DNA of 6,565 nt from Deltaproteobacteria bacterium (GCA_024275855.1 JAJRYL010000114.1:1-6565), one strand, 5' to 3'. Shown: positions 1 to 6,251, counted from the stretch's first letter. Numbers and translations are program-made. Notes: generated by a model not told the origin, from the letters alone.

Positions 1-932
1 GCTGCCCTTACGACTGCAGCTTCTGCTCGGTAACATCTATGTTCGGCCAGAAGTACCGCTTCAGATCCACTGAGCTGATCCTGCAAGAGCTGAGAACGCA
101 TAAAGAGAACGGCGGAAAGTGTGTCTTCTTCTACGACGACAACTTTATAGCCAACAGGGAGCGTACTAAAGAGCTGCTTAAGGCTATGATAGAGCAGGGT
201 CTTACACCGAACTGGACGGCACAGGTGCGTGTAGAGGTGGCCAAAGACGAAGAACTGCTCGACCTCTTCGAAAAATCGAACTGCCACACCGTTTACATAG
301 GGCTCGAATCCGTAAACCCCGAAACCCTTAAGCTCTACAACAAAAAGCAGACCGTAGCCGATATAGAGCACTGCATCTCGCGCCTGCACAAACATAAGGT
401 TCGCATACACGGAATGTTCGTCTTCGGCTCCGATACGGATACCGTCGATACTATCCACCAGACCGTTCGCTTCGCCAAAAAGAACGACCTCGACAGCGTG
501 CAGTTTCTTATTCTCACTCCGCTGCCGGGCACAAGAACCTTCAGCGACCTCGAAAAAGAGGGCAGGATTATCTCTAAAGACTGGTCACTCTACGATGCGC
601 ACCACGTAGTGTTCGAGCCGAAACTTATGAGCTACTTCGAACTACAGAACGAGACTTTCAAGGCCACGCGCGAGTTTTACTCGGTAGGGCAGATACTTAG
701 AAGAGCCGTGCGCCTCGACCTCTTTAACTGCGGTCTTAAGGCCTACGGACGCGGCGTTGCCAAAACATGGATTAAGAAGAACCAGTACTTCTTCGAATAT
801 ACCCAGGCCATTACAACTGCGGGTAAAACGATAGAGCTGGCGGCTAAAAAGACCGCCGAAGATATCAAGGAGAAGTACCGGATACTAAAAGAATCCCCCA
901 CGGCAACCACTCCGCACCCGAAGACCCACTAA
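1..932 (+). CDS. Radical SAM protein, probably B12-binding subclass (3' part)
   Basis: This is the C-terminal part of a radical SAM enzyme; the 5' end lies outside the window. The frame is open from the first complete codon (position 3) and reads CPYDCSFC at 3-26, the CxxxCxxC motif that binds the SAM-cleaving 4Fe-4S cluster. The ATG at 39 is therefore an internal methionine, not the start. Further family signs are FYDDNF (about 129-146), the GLES strand (300-311), and the HGMFVFG and LTPLPGT segments near 411-530, which belong to the TIM-barrel core. The CPYDCSFCSVT-type motif followed by GQKYRFRS is typical of proteins with an N-terminal cobalamin-binding domain, so such a domain is expected upstream; that is inference. 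A basic C-terminal extension of about 100 residues follows the barrel, and I cannot name its function. Substrate unknown. The transglycosylase gene follows after 30 bp and may share its transcript. Confidence 0.88.
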   Translation, partial: CPYDCSFCSVTSMFGQKYRFRSTELILQELRTHKENGGKCVFFYDDNFIANRERTKELLKAMIEQGLTPNWTAQVRVEVAKDEELLDLFEKSNCHTVYIGLESVNPETLKLYNKKQTVADIEHCISRLHKHKVRIHGMFVFGSDTDTVDTIHQTVRFAKKNDLDSVQFLILTPLPGTRTFSDLEKEGRIISKDWSLYDAHHVVFEPKLMSYFELQNETFKATREFYSVGQILRRAVRLDLFNCGLKAYGRGVAKTWIKKNQYFFEYTQAITTAGKTIELAAKKTAEDIKEKYRILKESPTATTPHPKTH

Positions 933-962
933 AACCCCTATACTTCCCCGAACGTAGCCATT

Positions 963-2291
963 ATGCCGAACTCAAAACATGTTTTCGCACTGTTGCTCTG
1001 CCTTGCGCTCTTCTCGCTCAGCACAATCGCGGGCGCCACGGAACCGAGAGGCATAAACACAAACGAACAGAATAAAAGAAGCGCGATAAGCTGCTTTGGC
1101 GCTCAACGCGCAACGCCCCTTCCGGTACTCTCCCCCGATTCCGCAACAGAAGTAACCTCAGGCTTCGAGTTCGGCACGTTTACCCTCTTCTGTTTTGAAA
1201 ACAGAAAACAAAACCATACGTATACCGCTGAGAGCCTCTTTAGTGCTTCAGCCGCCGCGACAGATACGGCGGCGGCAACCGGTTCCGCAATAAAACAGGT
1301 CTCGGCGTTGCCTCCGGTACCGTGGGTAAATAACGTCAAAGTAGAGCGCTTTATAAAATTCTTCGAGTCCGACGGCAGGTGGTACTTCAAAAAATGGCTC
1401 GAACGGACAGGGGCCTACGAAGAGAGAATAAAGAAAGTACTGCGCGAAGAGGGGCTGCCCGAAGGGCTCTTCTACATAGCCCTTATAGAGAGCGGGCTTT
1501 CGCCTACTACACGCTCAAGGGCAGACGCCGTAGGCATGTGGCAGTTCATAAAACCGACGGCAAAACGCTACGGCCTGCGGGTGGACTGGTGGATAGACGA
1601 ACGCAAAGACCCGGAAAAGAGCACAAGAGCGGCAGGCCGTTTCTTTAAAAGACTCTACACCCGCTACGGCTCATGGTACATGGCTATGGCCGGATACAAC
1701 GGCGGAGAGGGGCGCATACGCCGGTCAATAAAAAAATACGGAACCGCCAATTACTGGGTACTCTCTAAAAACCGCCGAGCGCTCAGGCGCGAAACAAGAA
1801 ACTACGTGCCGAAATACCTTGCGGCCTCCCTTATAGCAAAAAACCCGGAAGAGCACGGCTTTAAAGACCTCGACTATAAAAAGAACACGGGGTACGATAC
1901 CGCGCGTATCTCAACCCCTACGGATTTAAGGGTAATTGCGCGCGCGACCGGGGTATCCGTATGGGTGATAAAAAGACTTAACCCCGAACTGCTGCGTATG
2001 TATACGCCGCCCAACTACCCTCTGTACGAGATAAAACTGCCCAACGGCACAGCGAACCGCTTCTGGGCTAACTTCACCCGCATTCCGCCGTCACAAAGGG
2101 TCACTTTTGTCGAGCACAGGTTAAAGCCGGGCGAGACTGTCTCGGCGCTCGCCTACAGATACGGCACGCCGGTCAAACCGATACTCTCTTTAAACAACCT
2201 TAAAAATCCGAGGCGTATAAGAGCCGGCACAATAATAATGGTGCCTGTGCGGTCGAGTTATCGCGGAACGAAAAGAAAAGGCCGCACGTAA
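963..2291 (+). CDS. mltD: Secreted lytic murein transglycosylase, MltD-like, with LysM domain
   Basis: This 442-residue enzyme should cleave the MurNAc-GlcNAc bond of peptidoglycan in the periplasm, forming 1,6-anhydro ends. Residues 1-25 form a Sec signal peptide: a lysine at 5, a hydrophobic core at about 7-20, and AGA before the likely cut after Ala25. There is no convincing lipobox, unlike E. coli MltD, which is a lipoprotein. Residues 26-120 are a poorly conserved linker, Ala/Thr-rich near 94-108, with Cys44 and Cys77. The SLT catalytic domain spans about 150-290. It shows ALIESGL with catalytic Glu176, GMWQFI (191-196), AGYNGG (243-248) and ETRNYVPKYLAA (277-288), the layout of family 1D. 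Residues 315-375 resemble the degenerate inter-domain region of MltD. One clear LysM domain (about 382-429) would bind glycan. The start fits the signal peptide, but no Shine-Dalgarno sequence precedes it. The TATACT at 939-944 could be a -10 box but has no matching -35. Confidence 0.9.
   Translation: MPNSKHVFALLLCLALFSLSTIAGATEPRGINTNEQNKRSAISCFGAQRATPLPVLSPDSATEVTSGFEFGTFTLFCFENRKQNHTYTAESLFSASAAATDTAAATGSAIKQVSALPPVPWVNNVKVERFIKFFESDGRWYFKKWLERTGAYEERIKKVLREEGLPEGLFYIALIESGLSPTTRSRADAVGMWQFIKPTAKRYGLRVDWWIDERKDPEKSTRAAGRFFKRLYTRYGSWYMAMAGYNGGEGRIRRSIKKYGTANYWVLSKNRRALRRETRNYVPKYLAASLIAKNPEEHGFKDLDYKKNTGYDTARISTPTDLRVIARATGVSVWVIKRLNPELLRMYTPPNYPLYEIKLPNGTANRFWANFTRIPPSQRVTFVEHRLKPGETVSALAYRYGTPVKPILSLNNLKNPRRIRAGTIIMVPVRSSYRGTKRKGRT
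1188..1206. repeat. 19-nt perfect inverted repeat inside the transglycosylase linker
   Basis: The arms TTCTGTTTT (1188-1196) and AAAACAGAA (1198-1206) are exact reverse complements around a single G. It lies in the part of the gene that encodes the unconserved N-terminal linker. With almost no loop it is more plausible as a duplex protein-binding site than as an RNA hairpin. It may equally be chance in relaxed coding sequence. Confidence 0.5.
1251..1273. repeat. GC-rich hairpin in the transglycosylase linker
   Basis: GCCGCCG (1251-1257) and CGGCGGC (1267-1273) can pair as a 7-bp GC-only stem with a 9-nt loop. It encodes the Ala-rich linker around residues 97-104, so GCC/GCG alanine codons explain most of it. 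No T-tract follows, so it is not an intrinsic terminator. Confidence 0.45.
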
Positions 2292-2298
2292 GTTCCGC
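2263..2298 (+). other. Weak inverted repeat across the transglycosylase stop codon
   Basis: GCGGAAC (2263-2269) and GTTCCGC (2292-2298) are exact reverse complements, 22 nt apart, and span the TAA at 2289-2291. Only TTTT (2305-2308) follows, after a 6-nt gap. The position suits a 3'-end structure, but the long loop and short T-run make it a poor intrinsic terminator. Confidence 0.25.
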
Positions 2299-2506
2299 CC
2301 TCGCTTTTCATAGTCGCATACACCACCCTTAAACAGCCGCCGGTTAAGCCTTGCGCCATTTACAACCGTACGCTTATCTGGTAGCTTATTTGAACAGAAC
2401 GGCATACCGATAAACAGAGACGGCTTTATAAAAAAAGAGCGTGAACCCGAAAGACCGCCCGGTCTTAAAATAGACAGCTTCAACTTTTAAAGAGGACGGA
2501 TATACT
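2292..2506. other. 215-bp spacer upstream of moeA
   Basis: I see no supportable gene in this gap; open frames crossing it on the - strand lack a conserved product and run into neighbouring genes. It contains a small hairpin, AAGACC (2451-2456) with GGTCTT (2461-2466) around a 4-nt loop, about 25 nt before the moeA ribosome-binding site. There is a TATAAA at 2427-2432, but no -35-like hexamer at the right distance. I could not match the region to a molybdenum cofactor (Moco) riboswitch by eye. A moeA promoter probably lies here but cannot be placed. Confidence 0.4.
2491..2496 (+). promoter_or_regulatory. Ribosome-binding site of moeA
   Basis: AGAGGA ends 10 nt before the ATG at 2507. It is one of the few clear Shine-Dalgarno sequences in the window and supports that start. 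Confidence 0.7.
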
Positions 2507-3775
2507 ATGTTACCGGTAGAAGAGGCGATTGAAATAATACTTGGCGAGATTAAACCGCTTGGAACAGAACAGGTAGGGGTGCTTGAGGCCGCGGACAGGG
2601 TAATTGCCAAGGACGTGCTTGCACGGCGGGCGAACCCGCCGTGGGACAACTCCGCAATGGACGGTTACGCGCTTATAGCCGCGGACGTTGTCTCCGCTAC
2701 CGACGAAAACCCGGTCAAACTGAAGGTAATATACGACCTGCCCGCAGGAACCTTTCCGCACGCCCCGGTCAAGTCCGGTGAAGCGGTACGCATAATGACG
2801 GGCGCGCCGGTGCCAGACGGCGCCGACGCCGTTGTTATGGTGGAGCGCACCGAAAAACTGGATGAGAGCAAAGAGGTACTGATTAAGACCGCGCCGCACA
2901 CAGGCGCCAACATCCGTTTTAACGGAGAAGACTTTAAGATAGGCCAGCGCGTTATCTCTGCCGGTTCCTTAATCCGTCCCGCCGAAATCCTAATGCTCGC
3001 CGCTGTCGGACAACCGGAGGTAACCGTCTACAAAAGACCGGTAGTGGCGGTGCTATCGACAGGAGACGAACTTGTAGATATAGACAAACGCCCCGACAAG
3101 GGGCAGATTACAAACAGCAACGGTTACGCGCTCGCCGCGCTCGCGAAGAGCGCGGGCTGCACCGTGCGCTTTTTAGGCATCGCTGGCGATACGCGCGAGA
3201 GCCTGACGGAGAAATTGACCGAGGCTATCGAGGCCGACGCTATCATAACGTCCGGCGGGGTATCGGTTGGCGACTACGACCTTGTAAAAGACGTGCTCTT
3301 AGAGCTCGGCTCGACCATGCGTTTCTGGAAGGTGGCGTTGAAACCGGGCAAACCGCTCGCCTTCGGGGTAATCTCGTCGCGCCCTGCCTTCGGGCTTCCG
3401 GGCAACCCGGTCTCTTCTATGGTAGCCTTTGAGCAGTTTGTCCGTCCTGCGCTCTTGAAAATGGCAGGCAGAAGAGCAATTTTTTCTACCACGCTAAGAG
3501 CCCGTATAACCGAAGGCGTACAGATTCGCCCCGGCAGAATGAACTTTCTGCGCGCTGTGCTGAAGGTAAAGAGCGACGGTTACGTTGTAACCCCGTTAAA
3601 GGGACAGAGCTCCGGGGCTATAACCACTATGGTAAACGCAAACTCTTACATTATCGCCCCGCCTGACTCGTCCGGTTTCGGCACGGGAGAGACCGTGCGG
3701 GTACAGCCCTTCGACTCTTCGGTATTTCTTTCCGATACGACCCATTACCCGCCTGTGACCAAAACAGAAGAGTAG
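2507..3775 (+). CDS. moeA: Molybdopterin molybdenumtransferase MoeA
   Basis: MoeA inserts molybdate into adenylylated molybdopterin, the last general step of molybdenum cofactor synthesis in the cytoplasm. The 422-residue length fits the family (about 400-420). Conserved motifs are PPWDNSAMDGYA (44-55, with Asp52), RIMTGAPVP (95-103, Thr98), GEDFKIG (140-146, Asp142), STGDEL (184-189, Glu188), TSGGVSVGDYD (248-258), KPGKP (279-283) and FGLPGNPVSS (295-304). These match the active-site positions known from E. coli MoeA (Asp59, Thr100, Asp142, Glu188, Asp259), so the enzyme looks intact. The domains run in the usual order: split N-terminal domains I-II, the MoCF-binding domain (about 176-320), and the C-terminal barrel (about 330-403). 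The last 20 residues look like an unstructured tail. No moaA, mobA or molybdoenzyme gene lies nearby, so its target enzymes cannot be told. Some bacteria have a second MoeA for tungsten; the sequence read alone does not separate the two. Confidence 0.95.
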   Translation: MLPVEEAIEIILGEIKPLGTEQVGVLEAADRVIAKDVLARRANPPWDNSAMDGYALIAADVVSATDENPVKLKVIYDLPAGTFPHAPVKSGEAVRIMTGAPVPDGADAVVMVERTEKLDESKEVLIKTAPHTGANIRFNGEDFKIGQRVISAGSLIRPAEILMLAAVGQPEVTVYKRPVVAVLSTGDELVDIDKRPDKGQITNSNGYALAALAKSAGCTVRFLGIAGDTRESLTEKLTEAIEADAIITSGGVSVGDYDLVKDVLLELGSTMRFWKVALKPGKPLAFGVISSRPAFGLPGNPVSSMVAFEQFVRPALLKMAGRRAIFSTTLRARITEGVQIRPGRMNFLRAVLKVKSDGYVVTPLKGQSSGAITTMVNANSYIIAPPDSSGFGTGETVRVQPFDSSVFLSDTTHYPPVTKTEE

Positions 3776-3870
3776 CGCGAATATGCGAGGGGATATTTTA
3801 AAAAAGACTCTATCTCTGCGCTCCATCGCTTCGTAACTTTTTGCGCTCAGAAGAGAAGTGGCCGCACACC

Positions 3871-3934
3871 GATATTACTAAATAGAATTATCACTAAAAA
3901 GCTTTTATCTATTAAAGAAAGTGAGAAGATATTT
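3871..3934 (+). promoter_or_regulatory. AT-rich leader upstream of mtnA
   Basis: Only 13 of these 64 bases are G or C, far below the flanking genes, which marks the part of the 159-bp moeA-mtnA gap most likely to hold a promoter. Candidates are TAGAAT (3883-3888), a good -10 without a -35 partner, and TTATCA (3888-3893) with TATTAA (3910-3915) at 16-bp spacing. Neither is decisive. A 10-bp palindrome, AAAAGCTTTT, lies at 3897-3906. The only Shine-Dalgarno-like element is GTGAG (3921-3925), 9 nt before the ATG. The rest of the gap (3776-3870) shows nothing recognisable. Confidence 0.4.
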
Positions 3935-4972
3935 ATGTTTAAGATTGTCGAGTGGAAGAAGAACACCGTAGTTATGATAGACCAGAGAATACTTCCGGCA
4001 AAGGAGGTCTACCTTGTACTTAAAGATTACAAGGCCGTTGCAAAGGCGATAAAAGAGATGGTCGTACGTGGCGCTCCGGCAATCGGTGTATCGGCGGCAA
4101 TGGGTTTCGCGCTCGGCGCGCTAAAGGTAAAGACAAAAGAGAAAAAGGTTCTTAAACGCGAACTAAAGAAGATTACCCGTGTTCTGGCCGCTACCCGCCC
4201 GACCGCCGTTAACCTCTTCTGGGCGTTGGAGCGCATGAACGGGGTTGTAGAATCTAACGCCGACCTTACGGTTGAAGAGCTGAAGAAAAGGCTTGTCGAT
4301 GAAGCCAATACCATACACGACGAAGATATTGAAATAAACAGAGCGATAGGGCGCAACGGCGCAAAGCTGTTGAAGAAGAACTCGACCGTGCTGACGCACT
4401 GCAACGCAGGCGCGCTCGCAACGGCCGGTTACGGCACCGCGCTTGGCGTTATTCGCGGCGCTATAGAGGCTGGCAAGAACGTAAAGGTCTTTGCCGACGA
4501 GACCCGCCCTTTTATGCAGGGCACGCGCCTTACCGCGTGGGAGCTTAAGAAGGACAATATAGACGTAACGCTTATAACCGACAACATGGCGGGGCACATG
4601 ATGAGCAAGGGGCTTATAGACGCCGTTGTGGTCGGGGCCGACCGCATAGCCTCTAACGGAGATGTCGCCAACAAGATAGGAACCTACATGGTGGCTGTGC
4701 TCGCCAAAGAGCACAAAATACCCTTTTACGTAGCCGCCCCGCTCTCTACGATAGATATGAAGATAAAGGACGGAACAGGTATACCGATTGAAGAGCGCGA
4801 CACAAAGGAGGTAACGCACTGGAATGGGAAACGTGTTGCGCCTGCCGGCATAAACGTGCTGAACCCGGCCTTCGACGTTACCCCAGGCAGGTTGGTAGCC
4901 GGGATCGTAACCGAAAAGGGCGTTGCGACACGCCCTTACAGAACGGCTATTAAGAGGCTCTTCTCTAAGTAA
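3935..4972 (+). CDS. mtnA: S-methyl-5-thioribose-1-phosphate isomerase
   Basis: MtnA converts the aldose methylthioribose-1-phosphate to the ketose methylthioribulose-1-phosphate. It acts in methionine salvage or in related shunts that recycle 5'-deoxyadenosine. It belongs to the eIF2B-alpha/beta/delta-like family and is cytoplasmic. The 345 residues are the usual bacterial length. Diagnostic motifs are VRGAPAIG (44-51), [11 protein letters not shown] (87-97), THCNAGA (154-160), ADETRP (187-192), [10 protein letters not shown] (195-204), ITDNMAG (214-220), GADRIA (234-239), NKIGTY (246-251) and the FDVTP stretch near 313. Cys156 and Asp236 correspond to the catalytic Cys160 and Asp240 of the Bacillus enzyme. 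The RGAPA and TRPTAVNL motifs favour MtnA over the related archaeal ribose-1,5-bisphosphate isomerase. No mtnB, mtnC, mtnK or mtnP gene is visible. The rhodanese gene follows after 38 bp and is probably co-transcribed. Confidence 0.95.
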   Translation: MFKIVEWKKNTVVMIDQRILPAKEVYLVLKDYKAVAKAIKEMVVRGAPAIGVSAAMGFALGALKVKTKEKKVLKRELKKITRVLAATRPTAVNLFWALERMNGVVESNADLTVEELKKRLVDEANTIHDEDIEINRAIGRNGAKLLKKNSTVLTHCNAGALATAGYGTALGVIRGAIEAGKNVKVFADETRPFMQGTRLTAWELKKDNIDVTLITDNMAGHMMSKGLIDAVVVGADRIASNGDVANKIGTYMVAVLAKEHKIPFYVAAPLSTIDMKIKDGTGIPIEERDTKEVTHWNGKRVAPAGINVLNPAFDVTPGRLVAGIVTEKGVATRPYRTAIKRLFSK

Positions 4973-4998
4973 CGCAAACTTATCAAGCTCATTATTAC

Positions 4999-5002
4999 GG
5001 AG
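4999..5002 (+). promoter_or_regulatory. Ribosome-binding site of the rhodanese gene
   Basis: GGAG ends 8 nt before the ATG at 5011. No ATG, GTG or TTG lies between the upstream in-frame stop (4966-4968) and this ATG, so the start is fixed. Confidence 0.7.
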
Positions 5003-5010
5003 ATATAAGC

Positions 5011-5508
5011 ATGAACTTCACACTCGGCACAACCCTGTTAACCGCCTGCGTGGCACTCTTCACTCTTACGGTAGCGAACGCGGCTGAACCCGAAGCGGTG
5101 GACTCTAAAGAGTCGTACCGGCTGGTTTTGGCAAACCCTTCCAATACCTCTATAATCGACGTGCGCACAAAAGCCGAGTACCTCTTCGTAGGGCACCCCG
5201 ACATGCCGAACGGCGTGCCGAACATTCCGCTGAAGTTCTTTCCGGGCTGGGAGATGAACCCCGAATTCGTCGCCAAAGTATCCGAGCGGTACAAAAAAGA
5301 CGATACGCTGATCTTGATGTGCAGAAGCGGCGCAAGGGCCGAGGCCGCCGCCAAAATGCTTTCAAAAGCAGGGTTTACCAACACCCTCTACATGGACGAC
5401 AGCTTCGAAGGCCAAACCGGCAAAGACGGACACAGAACGGTCAACGGCTGGAAGGTTAACAACCTGCCGTATACCTACAATTTAGATCCCGGCCTGGTCT
5501 ACAAGTAA
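5011..5508 (+). CDS. Secreted single-domain rhodanese-like sulfurtransferase
   Basis: This 165-residue protein has one rhodanese domain behind a signal peptide, so it should act in the periplasm, moving sulfane sulfur on an active-site cysteine. The hydrophobic segment runs about residues 4-21, with ANA before a likely cut after Ala24. The domain shows IIDVRTKAEY (48-57), the active-site loop CRSGAR (104-109, nucleophile Cys104) and SKAGFTNTLYM (118-128). A six-residue loop starting with Cys is standard for active rhodaneses. Two features are distinctive: a long insertion (about 61-84, GHPDMPNGVPNIPLKFFPGW), and a C-terminal extension after GQTGKDG. The signal peptide lacks any Lys or Arg before its core. 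LTAC (10-13) matches a lipobox pattern, but it sits in the middle of the hydrophobic run, so an SPI substrate is more likely. Sulfur donor and acceptor are unknown. The gene sits 38 bp behind mtnA and is convergent with the Nudix gene. Confidence 0.88.
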   Translation: MNFTLGTTLLTACVALFTLTVANAAEPEAVDSKESYRLVLANPSNTSIIDVRTKAEYLFVGHPDMPNGVPNIPLKFFPGWEMNPEFVAKVSERYKKDDTLILMCRSGARAEAAAKMLSKAGFTNTLYMDDSFEGQTGKDGHRTVNGWKVNNLPYTYNLDPGLVYK

Positions 5509-5703
5509 CGGCTTGCGCTTACCCTCAAAACAGCGGACTGTCCGGCGACTTAACGATGGAATACGGACGTACCGTACGGTACGAAAAACCAACCTTATTT
5601 ATCCCGCCGAAGGCGTACCGCTGAAAACACCCTGCTGAAGGCGCTTACTTCCCATCGCCGAAAATAGACCGGTTCTCACAGTATTCGCCTTTTTGCCCCT
5701 GCC
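5509..5703. other. Convergent spacer between rhodanese and Nudix genes
   Basis: These 195 bp separate two genes that end toward each other. I see no supportable gene here and no good intrinsic terminator for either strand. The best + strand candidate pairs AAGGCG (5638-5643) with CGCCTT (5686-5691) before a T-run, but its loop is 42 nt. A CGGAC-T-GTCCG palindrome lies at 5534-5544, and a stronger palindrome at 5568-5583 is listed separately. Confidence 0.45.
5568..5583. repeat. 16-bp perfect palindrome in the convergent spacer
   Basis: CGTACCGTACGGTACG is its own reverse complement over all 16 bases and has an internal 5-bp rhythm (CGTAC, CGTAC, GGTAC). Its left half, CGTACCG, recurs at 5614-5620. 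There is no loop and no T-run on either side (AAAAA follows on the + strand), which speaks against a terminator and for a duplex DNA-binding site or chance. Confidence 0.6.
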
Positions 5704-6108
5704 TTACAGAAGATATTTTTTCAGCTTTTCGAGCGCGGCAACCATATTGGGCACCAGCAACCCGCTTTCGCTCAACCCCTTAAGCCCGCTAAAAGTATAC
5801 CACCCGAAACCCGCTATCTTTTCCGGCTCGGTAATACGCGGCTCACCCTCTTCCGTCAGGCAGAGATAAGTAAAGACCTTAAAAGACCCCTCCGGCGAAT
5901 CGGTCTCGAAAATGCCGAAGAAGTCGAGCCTCTTCACCTTCAACCCGGTCTCCTCGCCTACCTCGCGCCTTAACGCGCTCTCGCGCCCCTCGCCCGGCTC
6001 CACCTTGCCGCCCGGAGGCTCTACGCGCAGCCCGCCGTACTTAATATTACGAACCAGAAGAAGGCGGGAGCCGCGAATTATCAGTCCTGCTACAAGTTCC
6101 TTTTCCAT
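5704..6108 (-). CDS. Nudix hydrolase (MutT-like)
   Basis: This small enzyme (134 residues from the ATG) should hydrolyse a nucleoside diphosphate linked to another group, for example an oxidised dNTP; the substrate cannot be read from sequence. Counting from the GTG one codon upstream, residues 35-57 form a complete Nudix box GX5EX7REUXEEXGU: G35, E41, then REVGEETGL (49-57). The metal-binding REVGEE core is intact. It is preceded by the usual strand with RVEPPGG (29-35). The length is typical of single-domain MutT/NUDT1-like proteins. Two starts are possible, GTG at 6111 and ATG at 6108. Neither has a Shine-Dalgarno sequence. I chose the ATG because the promoter just upstream puts transcription start on its A. 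The gene is divergent from the PAS gene and convergent with the rhodanese gene. Confidence 0.93.
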   Translation of the reverse strand: MEKELVAGLIIRGSRLLLVRNIKYGGLRVEPPGGKVEPGEGRESALRREVGEETGLKVKRLDFFGIFETDSPEGSFKVFTYLCLTEEGEPRITEPEKIAGFGWYTFSGLKGLSESGLLVPNMVAALEKLKKYLL

Positions 6109-6143
6109 CACCGGATTATCGTTTAAAGCGGTAAAATGTTCAA
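6108..6143 (-). promoter_or_regulatory. Sigma-70-type promoter of the Nudix gene, predicted leaderless
   Basis: On the - strand TTGAAC (6143-6138) is followed by a 17-bp spacer and GATAAT (6120-6115), 4/6 and 5/6 matches to the consensus. Counting the last base of the -10 as -7 puts +1 at 6108, which is the A of the Nudix ATG. That agrees with the absence of a ribosome-binding site. Confidence 0.6.
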
Positions 6144-6161
6144 GCCGAAAAAAGCCCCAAC

Positions 6162-6183
6162 CCTTAAAAGCGTAAATTTAAGG
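6162..6183. promoter_or_regulatory. Inverted repeat between divergent promoters, candidate operator
   Basis: CCTTAAA (6162-6168) and TTTAAGG (6177-6183) are exact reverse complements separated by 8 nt, a dyad of 22 nt. It lies 18 bp upstream of the Nudix -35 and 32 bp upstream of the PAS-gene -35, a position suited to a shared regulator. No gene for such a regulator is in the window. Confidence 0.4.
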
Positions 6184-6215
6184 CAATGCGCATATCAACT
6201 TCCTACCGTTTCGAT

Positions 6216-6251
6216 TTGCTTTATCCGCGCTGCCCTGCTATAATGCCTAAA
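6216..6251 (+). promoter_or_regulatory. Extended -10 sigma-70 promoter of the PAS gene
   Basis: TTGCTT (6216-6221), a 17-bp spacer and a perfect TATAAT (6239-6244) preceded by TG (6236-6237), giving TGCTATAAT. Predicted start is near 6251, which leaves a leader of about 39 nt before the ATG at 6290. The -35 matches only at TTG, but the extended -10 compensates. This is the strongest promoter in the window. Confidence 0.75.

Noticed and set aside
39..41. ATG at 39 as the start of the radical SAM gene
   Set aside because: The frame is open upstream and encodes the essential CxxxCxxC cluster motif at 3-26, so this methionine is internal.
939..944. TATACT as a -10 box for the transglycosylase gene
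   Set aside because: No -35-like sequence lies 16-18 bp upstream, and the 30-bp gap to the preceding gene fits co-transcription equally well.
2451..2466. AAGACC-GCCC-GGTCTT hairpin upstream of moeA as a terminator or riboswitch
   Set aside because: A 6-bp stem with no T-run after it is too weak for a terminator, and I could not see the multi-stem layout of a Moco riboswitch. A covariance-model search would decide.
2386..2899. Several - strand open frames across the start of moeA
   Set aside because: They overlap conserved MoeA coding sequence, have low-complexity or odd composition, and show no family motif.
4163..4819. 218-codon open frame on the - strand inside mtnA
   Set aside because: It lies wholly opposite a fully conserved mtnA, has no recognisable motif, and is explained by the codon pattern of the sense gene.
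5047..5049. Cys13 of the rhodanese as a lipoprotein cysteine
   Set aside because: LTAC fits the short lipobox pattern, but a hydrophobic run of several more residues follows and ends in a good ANA signal peptidase I site.
5638..5694. AAGGCG/CGCCTT pair before TTTTT as a terminator for the rhodanese transcript
   Set aside because: The stem is 6 bp with a 42-nt loop, which is unlikely to act as an intrinsic terminator.
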